From assembly GCA_034433795.1 (NCBI GenBank), contig DAOUAE010000067.1, positions 1 to 50,181 on the forward strand: a stretch of DNA of 50,181 bases, given 5' to 3'. This stretch comes from DAOUAE01 sp034433795 (GTDB lineage Bacteria > Chloroflexota > UBA6077 > FW602-bin22 > DAOUAE01). Below the pieces are notes generated by a model. It saw nothing but the letters and a program-made list of their open reading frames with translations. It searched no databases and was not told the origin of the DNA. The translations under genes were made by a program, and so were the position numbers. Position 1 is the stretch's first letter. Each line of letters opens with the position of its first letter. Below, piece after piece: positions 7,599 through 16,774 of the stretch.

Positions 7599-8513
7599 AT
7601 GCCCAAGACGCACCCCGTGGACCTGGCTGAAGTGGCCAGCCGCCCCAGCTGGCTCAAGGTCCGCTTCGTCGATGGCCCCAACTTCCGCGAACTCAAAGAG
7701 ATCATGCGGACGCTCGACCTCCACACTGTCTGCGAGGAGGCGCGCTGTCCGAACATCGGCGAGTGCTGGGAACAGCGCACCGCCACCTTCCTCATCCTGG
7801 GGCGGGTCTGCACCCGGCGCTGCGCCTACTGCGCCATCGAGACCGGCCGGCCGACCGGGGTGGACTGGGCCGAGCCGGAGCGGGTGGCCCGGGCCGTCCT
7901 GCGCATGGGCCTCAAGCACGTGGTCATCACCTCGGTGACCCGCGACGACCTGCCCGACGGCGGGGCGGCCATCTTCGCCGCCACCATCCGCCGCATCCGG
8001 CGCTACCTGCCCGACTGCGGCGTCGAGGTCCTCATCCCCGACTTCGCCGGCTCGCGCCCGGCCCTGGAGACGGTCCTGGCCGCCCGCCCGGATATCCTCA
8101 ACCACAACATCGAGACCGTCCGCCGGCTCCACCCCCGCCTGCGGCCCAGGACCGGCTACGACCGGGCCCTCCAGGTGCTGCGCTGGGCCCGCGAGATCGG
8201 CGGCCCGGACCTGGTCACCAAATCGGGGCTGATGGTCGGCCTGGGCGAGACCTGGGAGGAGATTCTCCAGACGATGGACGACCTCCGGGCGGTGGACTGC
8301 GACATTCTGACCATCGGCCAGTACCTGCGGCCGACCGGCGAGGCCCGCCACGTGCCCATCGCCCGCTACTACACCCCCGAGGAGTTCCAGCGTCTGAAGG
8401 AGCTGGGCGAGGCGCGCGGCTTCAAGCATGTCGAGGCCGGCCCGCTGGTCCGCAGCTCCTACCACGCCCGCCAGCAACTGGCCGGCCTGCGCCCCGGCCC
8501 CGGTCCGGCCTGA
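7599..8513 (+). CDS. lipA: Lipoyl synthase (radical SAM)
   Basis: 304 aa. It inserts two sulfurs into octanoyl groups on lipoyl domains. The sequence shows both clusters: the auxiliary iron-sulfur ligands Cys45, Cys50 and Cys56 (CEEARCPNIGECW) and the radical SAM motif Cys71, Cys75, Cys78 (CTRRCAYC). Further family motifs are TSVTRDDLPDGG and LNHNIETV, and the C-terminal GPLVRSSYHA supplies the conserved RSSY serine cluster ligand. It sits between the E2 gene and lipB with 10-17 nt gaps, a lipoylation operon. Confidence 0.97.
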   Translation: MPKTHPVDLAEVASRPSWLKVRFVDGPNFRELKEIMRTLDLHTVCEEARCPNIGECWEQRTATFLILGRVCTRRCAYCAIETGRPTGVDWAEPERVARAVLRMGLKHVVITSVTRDDLPDGGAAIFAATIRRIRRYLPDCGVEVLIPDFAGSRPALETVLAARPDILNHNIETVRRLHPRLRPRTGYDRALQVLRWAREIGGPDLVTKSGLMVGLGETWEEILQTMDDLRAVDCDILTIGQYLRPTGEARHVPIARYYTPEEFQRLKELGEARGFKHVEAGPLVRSSYHARQQLAGLRPGPGPA

Positions 8514-8530
8514 CCCCGGAGAGCGCCGCC

Positions 8531-9235
8531 GTGACCGCCCGCCCGCTCTGCCAGGTCCGCTGGCTGGGACGCATTGACTACCTGGCCGCCTGGGAGCTCC
8601 AGCGCGACCTGGTCCGGGCCCGGCGCCTGGGGCAGTGCCCCGACACCCTGCTGCTCCTCGAGCATCCCCACACCTTCACCCTCGGCCGGGCCGGCCGGCC
8701 CGAGCATGTGCTCTGGGACGAGGCCGAGCGGGCCCGGCGCGGGGTAGCACTTTATCTGGTGGATCGCGGGGGCGACGCCACCTACCACGGACCGGGACAG
8801 CTGGTCGGCTACCCGATTGTGGACCTGCGGCCCCGGGGACTGGACCTCCACCAGTACCTGCGCGACCTGGAGGAGGTGATCATCCGCACGGTGGCGGCCT
8901 ACGGCATCCAGGCCGGCCGGCTGCCGGGGGCAGCCGGCGTCTGGGTGGGCTCGGCCAAGATCTGCGCTATCGGGGTGCGGGTGAGCCAGGCGGTGACCTC
9001 GCACGGCTTCGCCCTCAACGTCACCACCGACCTCACCTATTTCCAGGGCATCGTCCCCTGCGGCCTGCCCGACAAGGGGGTGACCTCCATCGCCGCTCTG
9101 ACCGGCCAGCGGCCGGCGCTGACCACGGTGGCGGCCGTCCTCCTCGGCCATTTCGCCACCGTCTTCGGCTACCGCCTGGCCCTCGACCCGGCCCTGAGCC
9201 CGGTCGCCGGGCCGCTGGCCGACGTGCTATCATAA
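8531..9235 (+). CDS. lipB: Octanoyltransferase (lipoate biosynthesis)
   Basis: 234 aa from the GTG at 8531, preceded by GGAGAG; a much longer overlapping frame is out of register with lipA and is not coding upstream. LipB transfers octanoyl from ACP to lipoyl domains. Visible: LLLEHPHTFTLGRAG, the DRGGDATYHGPGQLVGYPI signature, catalytic Lys143 in GSAKICAIGVR, and catalytic Cys177 in GIVPCGLPDKGVTS. It directly follows lipA, so E2, LipA and LipB form one functional unit. The last codons run into the start region of rarA 8 nt later. Confidence 0.96.
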   Translation: MTARPLCQVRWLGRIDYLAAWELQRDLVRARRLGQCPDTLLLLEHPHTFTLGRAGRPEHVLWDEAERARRGVALYLVDRGGDATYHGPGQLVGYPIVDLRPRGLDLHQYLRDLEEVIIRTVAAYGIQAGRLPGAAGVWVGSAKICAIGVRVSQAVTSHGFALNVTTDLTYFQGIVPCGLPDKGVTSIAALTGQRPALTTVAAVLLGHFATVFGYRLALDPALSPVAGPLADVLS

Positions 9236-9242
9236 AGGCGCG

Positions 9243-10637
9243 ATGCAGACCTCCTTCTGGCCCGCCGAACCGACGCCCACCGTTGACCCCACCGCCCCGC
9301 TGGCGGCCCGTCTGCGGCCGCAGACGCTCGACGAGATCGTCGGCCAGGAGCACCTCCTGGGGCCGGGCCGGGCGCTGCGCCAGGCCATCGAGCAGGGCCG
9401 CATCGGCTCGCTGGTCCTCTGGGGACCGCCGGGGACCGGTAAGACCAGTCTGGCCCAGGTCATCGTCCGCCGGCTGGGGGCGCGGTCCGTCAGCCTGAGC
9501 GCCACCAGCGCCGGGCTGGCCGACCTGCGCCAGGCGCTCGCGGAGGCCCGGCGGCTCCACCGGCAGGGCCAGCGGCTGGTGCTGGTGGTGGACGAGGTCC
9601 ACCGCTGGTCGCGGGCCCAGCAGGACGCCCTGCTGCCGGCGGTGGAAGAGGGGCTGGTGACCCTCATCGGCCTGACCAGCGAAAACCCCTTCTTCGGCCT
9701 CATCCCGGCTCTGCGCTCGCGGCTGCGGGTCTTCCGGCTGGAGCCGCTCAGCCGGGCGGCCCTGGCCCAGGTGCTCGAGCGGGCGCTGCGGACCCCCGAG
9801 CGGGGGCTGGGCCACCTGGCGGTGCAGATCGAGCCGGCGGCCCGGGACCTGCTCCTCGACACCGCCGGCGGCGACGCCCGTGTGCTGCTCAACACCCTGG
9901 AGGCGGCGGTCACCCTCGGCCAGCAGCCCGACGGCCAGGTGCGGATCGACCGGGCGGTGGTCCAGGAGGCGCTCCAGCGCCGGCCGGTGCGCTACGACCG
10001 GGCCGGCGACGACCACTACCAGACGATCTCGGCCTTCATCAAGAGCGTCCGCGGCTCGGACCCCGACGCGGCGGTCTTCTGGCTGGCCAAGATGCTGGCG
10101 GCCGGCGAGGACCCGCGCTTCATCGCCCGCCGGCTGGCCATTCTGGCGGCCGAGGACATCGGCCTGGCCGACCCCCAGGCCCTGCTCATCGCCGAGGCGG
10201 CCCTGCGGGCGGTCAGCGAGATCGGCATGCCGGAGAGCGGGCTCATCCTGGCTGAGGCGACCCTCTACCTGGCCACCGCCCCCAAGTCCAACCGGGCGGC
10301 CCGGGCCCTCTGGGCGGCCCAGCAGGCCATCGAACAGGGCGCCCCGCTGGAGGTGCCCCGGCACCTGCGCCCGGCCTCGTTCCCCGGAGCGGCGGCCCTG
10401 GGCTACGGCGCCGGCTACGACTACAGCCACGATTTCGCCGCCGACGACCCCCGGCGCTACCGCCAGCGCTATCTGCCCGCAGGGGTGGACGGACCGTTCT
10501 ACGAGCCGGGCGACCAGGGCTACGAGGCCACCGTGGCCCGGCGGCTCGACGTCTGGCGGGCGCTGCGGGCGGCGGCCGGCTCCACAGAACCGACCAGTCA
10601 GGGAGGCGAGAACGATGGCGCTGATTCCGCTGGCTAA
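9243..10637 (+). CDS. rarA: Replication-associated recombination ATPase RarA/MgsA
   Basis: 464 aa. RarA (MgsA, related to eukaryotic WRNIP1) is an AAA+ clamp-loader-like ATPase acting at stalled replication forks. Features: RPQTLDEIVGQEHLLGPG at the N-terminus, Walker A GPPGTGKT at residues 61-68, Walker B LVVDEVHRW near 115, GLTSENPFF (sensor-1 region), RSRLRVFRLEPLS, and the C-terminal tetramerisation part with SEIGMPESGLILAEAT and KSNRAARA. It starts 7 nt after lipB. It shares a local neighbourhood with ruvB but is not in the same operon. Confidence 0.95.
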   Translation: MQTSFWPAEPTPTVDPTAPLAARLRPQTLDEIVGQEHLLGPGRALRQAIEQGRIGSLVLWGPPGTGKTSLAQVIVRRLGARSVSLSATSAGLADLRQALAEARRLHRQGQRLVLVVDEVHRWSRAQQDALLPAVEEGLVTLIGLTSENPFFGLIPALRSRLRVFRLEPLSRAALAQVLERALRTPERGLGHLAVQIEPAARDLLLDTAGGDARVLLNTLEAAVTLGQQPDGQVRIDRAVVQEALQRRPVRYDRAGDDHYQTISAFIKSVRGSDPDAAVFWLAKMLAAGEDPRFIARRLAILAAEDIGLADPQALLIAEAALRAVSEIGMPESGLILAEATLYLATAPKSNRAARALWAAQQAIEQGAPLEVPRHLRPASFPGAAALGYGAGYDYSHDFAADDPRRYRQRYLPAGVDGPFYEPGDQGYEATVARRLDVWRALRAAAGSTEPTSQGGENDGADSAG

Positions 10638-11478
10638 GGCCCAGGTGTTTTTCGACGGCCTGTTCAGCCAGCCCCGGCTCGACCACCCGGAGGGGATCGC
10701 CGTCGACCGGGCGGGCAACCTCTGGTGCGGGGGCGAGGAGGGGCAGATCTACCGGCTGGCGGCCGACGGCTCGCGGCTCGAGCTGGTGGCCACGACCGGC
10801 GGTTTCACCCTGGGGCTGGCCTTCGACGCCCGTGGCCGCCTCTACACCTGCGACCTGGGCCACGCGGCCGTCTTCCGCTACGACCCGGCGACCGGCCAGC
10901 TGGAGCGCTTCGCCACCGGCAGCGAGCGGGCCCGGCTGCGGATCCCCAATTTCCCGGTGGTGGACGAGCGGCGCCGCTGCCTCTACGTCTCCGACAGTTA
11001 CCGCTTCGGTGAGCCCGGACCGGGGGTCTGGCGCTTCGATCTGGAGACCGGCCAAGGCGACCTCTGGTACGACCGGCCGCTGGTCTTCGCCAACGGCATG
11101 GCCCTGGCGCCGGATGGGACGGCCCTCTACGTGGTCGAGAGCTTCGCCCAGCGGGTGGTGCGCCTGCCCATCCTGGCCGACGGCCGTCCCGGCCCGGCCG
11201 AGGTCGTGGTCAGCGGGCTGGAGCGGGTGCCCGACGGGCTGGCCTTCGACCAGGCCGGAAACCTCTACGTCTCCTGCTACGAGCCCTCACGGGTCTACCG
11301 GGTGAGCCCGGATGGGCGGGTGGAGATTCTCCTCGACGATCCCGAAGCCCACACCCTCTGCCATCCGACCAACCTGGCCTTCCGGGGGCGGGAACTCTTC
11401 CTGGCCAATCTGGGCCGCTGGCACATCACCCGGGTCGAGATCGACATCCCCGGTCTGCCGCTCCCGGTCGGGGCCTAA
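10615..11478 (+). CDS. SMP-30/gluconolactonase-like beta-propeller protein
   Basis: 287 aa from the ATG at 10615, with GGGAGG just upstream; it overlaps the end of rarA by 23 bp. The sequence is a run of propeller blades with the NHL/SMP-30 pattern: HPEGIAVDRAGNLW, GLAFDARGRLYTCD, FANGMALAPDGTALYVVE, VPDGLAFDQAGNLYVSCYEPS and HPTNLAFRGRELFLANL. This matches the SGL/regucalcin family, which hydrolyses lactones with a bound divalent metal. The acidic and Asn residues at the blade tips fit a metal site. The substrate is unknown. No signal peptide is seen, so it is likely cytosolic. Its stop overlaps that of the convergent gene. Confidence 0.85.
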   Translation: MALIPLAKAQVFFDGLFSQPRLDHPEGIAVDRAGNLWCGGEEGQIYRLAADGSRLELVATTGGFTLGLAFDARGRLYTCDLGHAAVFRYDPATGQLERFATGSERARLRIPNFPVVDERRRCLYVSDSYRFGEPGPGVWRFDLETGQGDLWYDRPLVFANGMALAPDGTALYVVESFAQRVVRLPILADGRPGPAEVVVSGLERVPDGLAFDQAGNLYVSCYEPSRVYRVSPDGRVEILLDDPEAHTLCHPTNLAFRGRELFLANLGRWHITRVEIDIPGLPLPVGA

Positions 11479-13247
11479 AGGGCCGGCGTGCCCCAGGGGA
11501 AGGCGAAGGTCGGCGGGTTGGCGTAGCGCCGCTGGCCGATGACCAGCCGGGCCCCGGCGCCGGGCGCCAGGTGGACGGTCAGGTGGGAGCGGTCCACCGG
11601 GATGGTCCGCTCGCCCAGGCGCACGGTGGTGATCTGGTGCTCGGCGTAGGCCCCGCCCTGGACGATCACCTCCCGGCTCTGGAGCGGGTCGAGGTTGACC
11701 AGGGTGACGGTCACGCTGTCGGCGGTCAGCCGCTCGACCAGCGCCCCCACGTCCGGGGGCAGACCCGGCCGGCGCCGCACCGGGTCGAAGTAGCGCAGGC
11801 GACAGTGCAGGTGATAGCCGGCGCGGCCGGTCGGCAGCCCGCCGAGCATCAGCTGGGTCAGGGTGCCGGTCAGGGCCGGATTGAACTGATTGGGGTCGTC
11901 GGAGAGGGTGGTGTCGGGCGTGCGCGGGTCCTGGCGCAGTCCGGCCACCCGGGCCCGGACCTCCTCCAGATCGCGCTGGAGCGCCTCGACCGGGTAGGCC
12001 GGGTCCTCGCCGTCCAGGAAGGCGAGCCAGCGCGGCTTCTGCGGCAGCAGGGTCAGGAGGTCGCGGTCGAGCGTCCAGAAGTAGAGTTCGAGGGCACCGG
12101 GGTTGAACGGCTCAGGGGTGAAGAGGTACCAGCCCTGGTCGCCATACATATGGGGAGAGAGCTGCCGGCCTTCGACCACCCGGGCCTGGGCGTTGACCCG
12201 GTCGAGCATCTCGCGCCAGACCTCGACGTAGGCCATGTCGCCGGTGAGGAGCAGGGCGTTGGCGAAGCCGTAGAAGGCCCGCTGCTGGAAGGCCGGTCGG
12301 TGGGCCAGACCCGGTCCGGGGACCGCCGGGACCGAGAAGCCCCAGCCGTAGACGCCACCGTACCAGCGGCCGCCGCAGGCCCCGCCGATGGCGCCGTCGA
12401 GGCCGATGTTGGTGGGAATGATCCCGTCGTTGGCCCGGGTGCGCTCGACCCAGGCGTCAACGTACTCCAGCAGCCAGCGCCGGTACTTCTCCGCGCCGGT
12501 CAGGGCGTAGGCGTTGAAGGCCAGGGTGGTGGCGCCCAGGTTCAGGGGATGGTCGCCGACGATGTCGGTGTAGTCGCGGAAGTGGGCCAGCATCTCCTGG
12601 TAGGAGCGCTCGCCGTGGAGGGGGGTGAAGCGGCCGGCGATCTCGATGGGATCGCCGGCCCAGTCGACCGGCGTGGCCGGGCGCAGGAGCGGCCCCCGGC
12701 TGCCGTTGAAGAGGCTGCGGATGAGCCGGCGGTCGGGATCGTAGTTGGGGGCCGCGGGGTCCTCGTTCAGGTAGAAGCCGGCGTAGCGCTGGGTGCGCTG
12801 CTGGAAGGCCCGGTCGGTGGGGTCGGCCAGTCCCTCCAGGATGAAGGCCGAGAGGCCCTCGCCGGTGTGGAACCAGTCGAAGCAGACGATGAACTCTTTG
12901 TCATACATGCCCTCGCGGGCCAGGGGAACGACCGTGGTCCGGGCCTCGGTGTACTGGCGCAGGTGTCCCTCCCAGCCCCGGCGATAGAGGACGAGGACGC
13001 TCTCCGGCGCCCCCAGGGCGTAGAGCAGGGGCCAGTTGAGAAGATTCTCCGCCGCGTCGTCGGGACCGTCGTCGCCTCCCCAGCGGGGGACACACTTGAG
13101 GTAGCCGCGCTCGTCGAAGTAGCGGGCGAAGAACTCCTGACAGGCGGCCGCGGCGGCCTGGAGGAGCGCCCGCTCCAGCAGAGCCCAGTAGGGAGGCGCC
13201 ATCGGCGTGGCAATGGTGAGGACCGTCTCCGGCGTCGTCTGGCGCAT
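11475..13247 (-). CDS. Uncharacterised 590-aa protein, predicted alpha/alpha-barrel fold
   Basis: The start is the ATG at 13247 (MRQTTPETVLTIATPM), preceded by GGAGG at 6 nt; an ATG 21 nt further out lacks a site. The protein has Trp/Tyr-rich motifs (NWPLLYALGAPESVL, CFDWFHTGEGLSAFILEGL, GDHPLNLGATTLAFNAYALTG, ending FAFPWGTPAL) spaced like the helical hairpins of (alpha/alpha)6 toroid enzymes, plus a C-terminal beta-rich part of about 100 residues. This looks like a carbohydrate-active or polysaccharide-processing protein, but I cannot name the family. No signal peptide is seen. Its TAG stop overlaps the TAA of the convergent SMP-30-like gene. Confidence 0.75.
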   Translation of the reverse strand: MRQTTPETVLTIATPMAPPYWALLERALLQAAAAACQEFFARYFDERGYLKCVPRWGGDDGPDDAAENLLNWPLLYALGAPESVLVLYRRGWEGHLRQYTEARTTVVPLAREGMYDKEFIVCFDWFHTGEGLSAFILEGLADPTDRAFQQRTQRYAGFYLNEDPAAPNYDPDRRLIRSLFNGSRGPLLRPATPVDWAGDPIEIAGRFTPLHGERSYQEMLAHFRDYTDIVGDHPLNLGATTLAFNAYALTGAEKYRRWLLEYVDAWVERTRANDGIIPTNIGLDGAIGGACGGRWYGGVYGWGFSVPAVPGPGLAHRPAFQQRAFYGFANALLLTGDMAYVEVWREMLDRVNAQARVVEGRQLSPHMYGDQGWYLFTPEPFNPGALELYFWTLDRDLLTLLPQKPRWLAFLDGEDPAYPVEALQRDLEEVRARVAGLRQDPRTPDTTLSDDPNQFNPALTGTLTQLMLGGLPTGRAGYHLHCRLRYFDPVRRRPGLPPDVGALVERLTADSVTVTLVNLDPLQSREVIVQGGAYAEHQITTVRLGERTIPVDRSHLTVHLAPGAGARLVIGQRRYANPPTFAFPWGTPAL

Positions 13248-13372
13248 CGGCGACCTCCGCCCGATCATTATGGCCGCGGGGCGCAGCCCGGCCTTCAGGA
13301 TAGCGCAGCTGGCCCGGCGGGAGAAGCCCCCGACGGGCTGGTCCCCGGCTGACTGCCGGCCGGGCGGTAAGA

Positions 13373-13400
13373 GGGAGCAGCGGGAATCCCCCCTGCTCCC
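13373..13400. terminator. Hairpin in the gap between the VIT gene and the 590-aa gene
   Basis: An 8-bp stem GGGAGCAG/CTGCTCCC with a 12-nt loop is followed on the minus strand by TCTTACC. It may help terminate the VIT-gene transcript before the next gene. Confidence 0.35.
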
Positions 13401-13489
13401 TCCTTCAGCCCGGCGCGGCCGGCGCCGGCGACACTGTCGGTGCGCCAGGGCACCCAGACGATGCGGCCGCTATCGGGGCGAATCTGGCT

Positions 13490-13520
13490 GCCGGTGGGGG
13501 AAAGAGTCTCCCCCACCGGC
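13490..13520 (-). terminator. Strong hairpin just after the VIT/vWA gene
   Basis: A perfect 12-bp stem (13490-13501 with 13509-13520, loop of 7) lies about 11 nt beyond the VIT gene stop codon. There is no U-tract, so it is either a Rho-independent terminator of the non-canonical GC-rich type or an mRNA-stabilising 3' hairpin. Confidence 0.5.
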
Positions 13521-13530
13521 GACCGCAGCC

Positions 13531-16023
13531 TCAGCGGTCGGCTCCCAGGCAGGCCAGCCACTCCGCGGGCAGCCCCGGATCGGGCTGGGCCGCCGACCGG
13601 GCCAGCACCGCCTGAAGACGCGGATCGGCCAGCGCGTCAACGGCGACGGCCGGGAGGCCGGCCTCGGGCAGCAGCGCCGCCAGCCGGGCCAGGACCGCCG
13701 CCACCAGCGGTGGGTGGTCGGTCTGGCGGGCCAGCCGCAGGACCAGTTCCTGAGCCAGCCGGAGCGCCCGGGCGCGGTCGTCATCGGCCAGGGCCAGCTC
13801 CACCCGGGCCCAGGTCCAGAGCGCCCACGCCTCTGGTGTGGCCGGCGATTGCTGCTCCAACCAGGCCAGCGCCCGCTGGACCAGCCGCCGGAGATGGCCC
13901 CGGCGCGCGGTGCAGCCAGCCCGGGCCAGGGCCACCAGAGCGGCCGCGGTCCGCTCCAGGGCCTGGGCGGCCGCTCCCCAGCTCCCGTCGGCGTTCTGGG
14001 TCCGGGCCAGCCACCGCAGCGCCCAGGGCACGGCCGGAACGGCGGCCTCCTCCCTCTGCTCCAATCGCCCCACGCGCTCGTAGCACACCTGATCATAGGT
14101 CCTCCGATTCAACCACACGTCCGGGTCTCCGCATCGCGCCGCGTGCAGGGCGTTACCAGCGAACAGGAATCTGATTGCAGACGGGTGCCGAGCCTGGAAA
14201 TTCGCCGGGAGGAGCTGCGGCACGATGAGCCGGACCGGTGGGGTCGTTGGGTCGGTCGGGTGGGCGCTCCGGTCCACCGCCAGGAGAGCGGTCTGAGCGG
14301 TGAGCAGGCCGTAGCGGCAGGCCAGGTCCAGCCCCTCGGCGGTGGCGGCCGGGTCCATCCCCGTGTCATCGGCCGTGAGGGCCTCCAGCCGGGCCCGGGC
14401 CCAGAGCCGGGAGAGGGCCGGCTCCTGAACGGGGGTCAGCGGCGCCTCGAGTTCGATGGTCTCCTCACCCCGCCGGCCGCGGATCCGGACCCGCGGTCGC
14501 TCGGTCTGGGGCCGCAGGCGGGCGATCAGCGTTATCGGCTGGCCGACGAAAAGGTCGGGCAGCCGGGAGGGGAAGACCTCGACCGCCTCGGCTCCCTCCC
14601 AGACGACCTCGAGATCGGTCAGCACCGGGTGGCTCAGCCGGTCCTGGAGGCGAATGATGGCCCCCTCGATGTCCTCCTCCGGCGTCAGGAACTCGACCGT
14701 GCCCCGGCCGGCCAGCGCCAGCCGCTCCAGGAGCGCCCGGTCCACCGCCGCCCCGATGCCCAGGGCGAAGAGCCGGCCCGAGCCCAGGCCCTGGCGGACC
14801 GCCGCCAGGGTGGCCTCACGCGCGGCGGCGCCCCCGTCGGTCAGCAGAACGATCACCCGGGACCGGTCGGCCGGGACCGGGAGCGCAAGCGCCGCCTCCA
14901 GGGCGACCTCCAGGTTGGTGCCGCCCCGGGCCTCCAGCCCCACGATGAAAGCGTCGGCGGCCGCCAGCGTGCTCTCGGTCAGCGGCACCAGGCGCTCGCC
15001 GGCCACGGCGAACCACTCGGTCTCGTGGTCGAAGGCCAGGATGGCGAAATGGTCCTCCGGCCCCAGGATCCGCAGGCAGGCCTGAAGGGCGTTTTTGGCC
15101 TGCGCCAGCGGGGACCCGCTCATCGAGCCCGACCGGTCGAGGACGAAGATGACCGCCCGTGGCGGCGCCGGCGGGGGTTCGTCGGCCGGGACGGTGGGCG
15201 GCTGCAGAGTGACCAGAGCCACCGCGTCGCCTTCCGCCTGACCAGCGGCCGTCACCCGGGGAGCCAGCCAGGCCCCGAGGACCCCATCGGCTGGCGGCCG
15301 GACGGTGTAGCGCAGGATGACATCACGGTTCGGTAGCGCCGGCGCCGCCAGCTCGACCTGGAAACGCCGGTCGTCCAGCCGGGTGACCACCAGCGGGTGG
15401 GAGGGCGAGGTGATCTCCGCCACCGGGGCTCCGGCGTCGACCGCCACCTGGAGGCGCACCGGTCCGACCGGCGCGTCGGGAGCGGCGTAGGGAATCAGGC
15501 TGTTCTCCTGTTCCTGAGGCGTGGCGTTGGCGCTCAGGCTGCGCGGGACGCGACTGAAGGGCAGGCAGAGGGTGTAGGTGCCATCATCGCAGGGCACCGC
15601 CTGGAGATACGAGAGGCGGACGACGACCGTCTCGCCCGGCGCGAGATTGGCCAGGTAGAGGGTGTAGAGGTCTTCGGCGGCCTGGGTGACCAGGGTGGCC
15701 AGGTGGCCGGTCTGCGCCGCCGTCTGGTACTCGCGCTCGGCCGTCTGGCGCTCGGCGATGACACCCTCAATGCAGCGCTGCCCGACCTGGACCACCAGGC
15801 TGGTCAGCCCGCCGGCGTGGGGCAGCGGGAACCGGTAGACCACCTCGGCCGGCGTGGGCAGCGGGTTCTGGAAGTGCTGCTCGAGAGCGATATGGGCGAC
15901 CCCGGCGATGATCTGGGCGGTGATCCGGATCCGGCGCAGGGGCAGGGTGGTGACCTGGCCGGTCCTCAGCACCTCCAGCCAGCCCAGGGGGAACTGCTCG
16001 ACGGTTTCCACCGGCAACGCCAT
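13531..16023 (-). CDS. VIT and von Willebrand A domain protein, 830 aa
   Basis: The N-terminal about 140 residues match the VIT (vault/inter-alpha-trypsin) domain: LRRIRITAQIIAGVAHIALE, EVVYRFPLP, GVIAERQTAEREYQTA, LYLANLAPGETVVV. A vWA domain from about residue 285 has the MIDAS motif DRSGSMSGS, with TNLEVALEAAL and LLTDGGA completing the metal site. A long C-terminal helical region of Ala/Leu/Trp repeats follows. VIT-vWA proteins are usually surface or cytosolic scaffolds; here I see no signal peptide. The gene is read towards the hairpin at 13490. The MerR-type regulator is transcribed in the same direction directly upstream, and both promoters carry TGTCA elements. Confidence 0.88.
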   Translation of the reverse strand: MALPVETVEQFPLGWLEVLRTGQVTTLPLRRIRITAQIIAGVAHIALEQHFQNPLPTPAEVVYRFPLPHAGGLTSLVVQVGQRCIEGVIAERQTAEREYQTAAQTGHLATLVTQAAEDLYTLYLANLAPGETVVVRLSYLQAVPCDDGTYTLCLPFSRVPRSLSANATPQEQENSLIPYAAPDAPVGPVRLQVAVDAGAPVAEITSPSHPLVVTRLDDRRFQVELAAPALPNRDVILRYTVRPPADGVLGAWLAPRVTAAGQAEGDAVALVTLQPPTVPADEPPPAPPRAVIFVLDRSGSMSGSPLAQAKNALQACLRILGPEDHFAILAFDHETEWFAVAGERLVPLTESTLAAADAFIVGLEARGGTNLEVALEAALALPVPADRSRVIVLLTDGGAAAREATLAAVRQGLGSGRLFALGIGAAVDRALLERLALAGRGTVEFLTPEEDIEGAIIRLQDRLSHPVLTDLEVVWEGAEAVEVFPSRLPDLFVGQPITLIARLRPQTERPRVRIRGRRGEETIELEAPLTPVQEPALSRLWARARLEALTADDTGMDPAATAEGLDLACRYGLLTAQTALLAVDRSAHPTDPTTPPVRLIVPQLLPANFQARHPSAIRFLFAGNALHAARCGDPDVWLNRRTYDQVCYERVGRLEQREEAAVPAVPWALRWLARTQNADGSWGAAAQALERTAAALVALARAGCTARRGHLRRLVQRALAWLEQQSPATPEAWALWTWARVELALADDDRARALRLAQELVLRLARQTDHPPLVAAVLARLAALLPEAGLPAVAVDALADPRLQAVLARSAAQPDPGLPAEWLACLGADR

Positions 16024-16043
16024 CCTCTCCTCCTTAAATAGAA

Positions 16044-16059
16044 ATTGTCACATTGTCAC
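16044..16059 (-). promoter_or_regulatory. Tandem TGTCA operator upstream of the VIT gene
   Basis: Two back-to-back copies of attgtcac lie 21-36 bp before the VIT start codon. The same TGTCA core occurs in the promoter of the neighbouring MerR-type gene. This suggests the regulator controls both. Confidence 0.55.
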
Positions 16060-16200
16060 TGAGATCGTTCCGCCGATACAGACCATAAGAGGACAGAAAG
16101 AACCGGTCGGCCCGCGAACGGCCGGCGGGCCCCGGACGGGGCGCCGGTTGGGGAAACCGGCCGTCGGGATGGGTGACCGTTTCGGCGCCGGCCGGCGCCG

Positions 16201-16743
16201 TTATGGTGTCGGGCCCTCAGCCGGGCTTTCACCTCCCTCGTTGATCGCCAGGAGACGGCGAGCGTAGGCGACCAGCCATTCGATGCGGCGCTGACGGTCA
16301 GGAGAGAGGGGGAGGCGAACCACCAGTTCGGCGTCGGGGGCGAGCCGGTAGTGGAGACAGGACTGGGGTGCGAGGTCGGTCGGGGCCGTGGCGAAGGCCC
16401 GGAGATCGGCCAGCGACATCGCGTGGAAGACCGGGGAGGGCGAGGGCACCGTGGGGGAGCGGTCGGTCGGCGGTGGCGGAGGCTGGTGGATCCAGCGGGC
16501 CAGGTCTTCCGCACTGGCCTGGGCGAAGAGGGTGCGGATGGCGTTCAGGCGCCAGCCGGCCGCTTGGAGGGCGCGCAGGGCCCGCAGACGCAGCAGGTGT
16601 TGGGGCATGTAGCGGGCCGCCGGGCCGGCGCCGATCGGCGGGGGGAGAAGTCCCTGCTGGACATAAAAATGGATCGTCCGGCGGGGGAGTCCGCTCTCCC
16701 GCTCCAGATCGCTGATGGTGTAGAGGGGCTCGGTCGCCGCCAT
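16201..16743 (-). CDS. MerR-family transcriptional regulator
   Basis: 180 aa. The N-terminal winged helix is clear: YTISDLERESGLPRRTIHFYVQQGLLPPP, then ARYMPQHLLRLRALRALQAAGWRLNAIRTLF, the canonical MerR HTH plus wing plus start of the dimer helix. The effector part is unusual: a Pro-rich linker (about residues 85-105), then a short domain ending in a helical segment (DRQRRIEWLVAYARRLLAI), with no Cys cluster for metals. It lies directly upstream of the VIT/vWA gene (178-bp gap). Its own promoter has the long spacer and internal dyad typical of MerR autoregulation. The effector is unknown. Confidence 0.88.
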   Translation of the reverse strand: MAATEPLYTISDLERESGLPRRTIHFYVQQGLLPPPIGAGPAARYMPQHLLRLRALRALQAAGWRLNAIRTLFAQASAEDLARWIHQPPPPPTDRSPTVPSPSPVFHAMSLADLRAFATAPTDLAPQSCLHYRLAPDAELVVRLPLSPDRQRRIEWLVAYARRLLAINEGGESPAEGPTP

Positions 16744-16774
16744 CGGCCGGCTCCTTTCTGAGGAGTCTACCCGA

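Noticed and set aside
11571..15336. Plus-strand frames of 593 and 709 aa
   Set aside because: Mirror frames of the 590-aa and VIT/vWA genes. The real genes have good ribosome-binding sites and motifs.
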